From positions 1 to 20,420 of the IMG/VR virus record IMGVR_UViG_3300030110_000088: a stretch of 20,420 bases of DNA; one strand, written 5' to 3'. Shown piece by piece: positions 20,367 through 20,420 of the stretch (positions are counted from its first letter, which is position 1; each line of letters opens with the position of its first letter). The notes beneath the pieces were generated by a model that made no database searches, was not told where the DNA came from, and saw only the letters and a list, made by a program, of their open reading frames with translations. The translations under genes and the position numbers were made by a program. The stretch is from a virus.

Positions 20367-20420
20367 ATGGCCCATGCTCCCGCTAGGCACGGCGCGGGCG
20401 GCGGCGCGAAAATCGCGAAT
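20367..20420 (+). CDS. Possible start of a divergent GC-rich gene (partial, window edge)
   Basis: An ATG at 20367 opens an 18-codon frame to the window end (MAHAPARHGAGGGAKIAN) with GAGAG about 4-8 bases upstream. By hand count about 70% of its bases are G or C, far above the flanking A/T-rich DNA. It could be the first divergent gene of another module or a random open frame; nothing in 18 residues identifies it. Confidence 0.25.
   Translation, partial: MAHAPARHGAGGGAKIAN

Larger units (their letters stand above)
20222..20420. other. Intergenic control region upstream of terL
   Basis: About 145 bases before terL carry no gene on the minus strand and are A/T-rich. The region holds a 7-bp-arm inverted repeat (20247-20266), a 7-bp-stem hairpin (20295-20313) and the 20-bp palindrome (20312-20331) described separately. 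After 20366 the sequence turns strongly GC-rich. This looks like the junction between late genes and a neighbouring module. Confidence 0.6.

Noticed and set aside
1-20420. tRNA genes, CRISPR arrays, integrase, transposase or insertion sequences.
   Set aside because: None is recognisable on either strand; the only regular repeat is the in-frame unit at 4245-4466, which has no spacer structure.

Overview
The window is the late (packaging, head, lysis and tail) half of a tailed phage genome. Every recognised gene lies on the minus strand, so transcription runs from high to low coordinates. The gene set is terminase large subunit, portal, scaffold, HK97-type capsid protein, gp4-like connector and T7 gp11-like adaptor. 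Together with short structural genes and a long run of tiny Lys/Gly-rich and membrane proteins, this matches uncultured marine phages, probably short-tailed and infecting a marine bacterium, perhaps an alphaproteobacterium. That assignment is an inference from family resemblance; no replication, integration or host-marker gene is visible.

Layout in transcription order. Positions 20420-20222 are non-coding control DNA with a perfect 16-mer identical to the bacterial chromosomal parS consensus, two further inverted repeats, a possible promoter and the possible start of a GC-rich divergent gene. Positions 20221-13946 hold terL, an unknown 279-aa protein, a 507-aa protein with an ADP-ribosyltransferase-like (ART-PolyVal-type) region, and the 812-aa portal. 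Positions 13927-10860 hold a membrane/lysis island: a TM protein, an EF-hand TM protein, three small putative exported Cys proteins, further TM proteins, a 3-TM-type holin and a T4-type lysozyme. Positions 10817-7205 hold a small conserved protein, a GroES-like co-chaperonin, the scaffold, an unknown head protein, a putative decoration protein and the major capsid protein, followed by a strong terminator.

Positions 7082-5806 hold two beta-rich structural proteins with a terminator between them. Positions 5813-4242 hold six tiny genes, five of them extremely basic, including a 42-aa gene. Positions 4240-1 hold tail/connector genes: an unknown 225-aa protein, a gp4-like connector, a protein with a C-terminal cupredoxin-like domain carrying a full type-1 copper ligand set, an adaptor with an inserted beta repeat, a Rossmann-like protein, a small protein and a truncated structural protein.

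The genes are packed with ATGA, TAATG, GTGA or 8-nt overlaps, so translation is probably coupled through long polycistronic messages. The GroES homologue sits directly before the scaffold, which fits phage-directed capsid folding by host GroEL. The most unusual elements are the parS-like site next to terL, the intact copper-site domain on a virion protein, the ART-like protein between portal and terminase, the EF-hand membrane protein in the lysis island, and a recurring [D/E/N]-G-G-hydrophobic motif in otherwise unrelated proteins.
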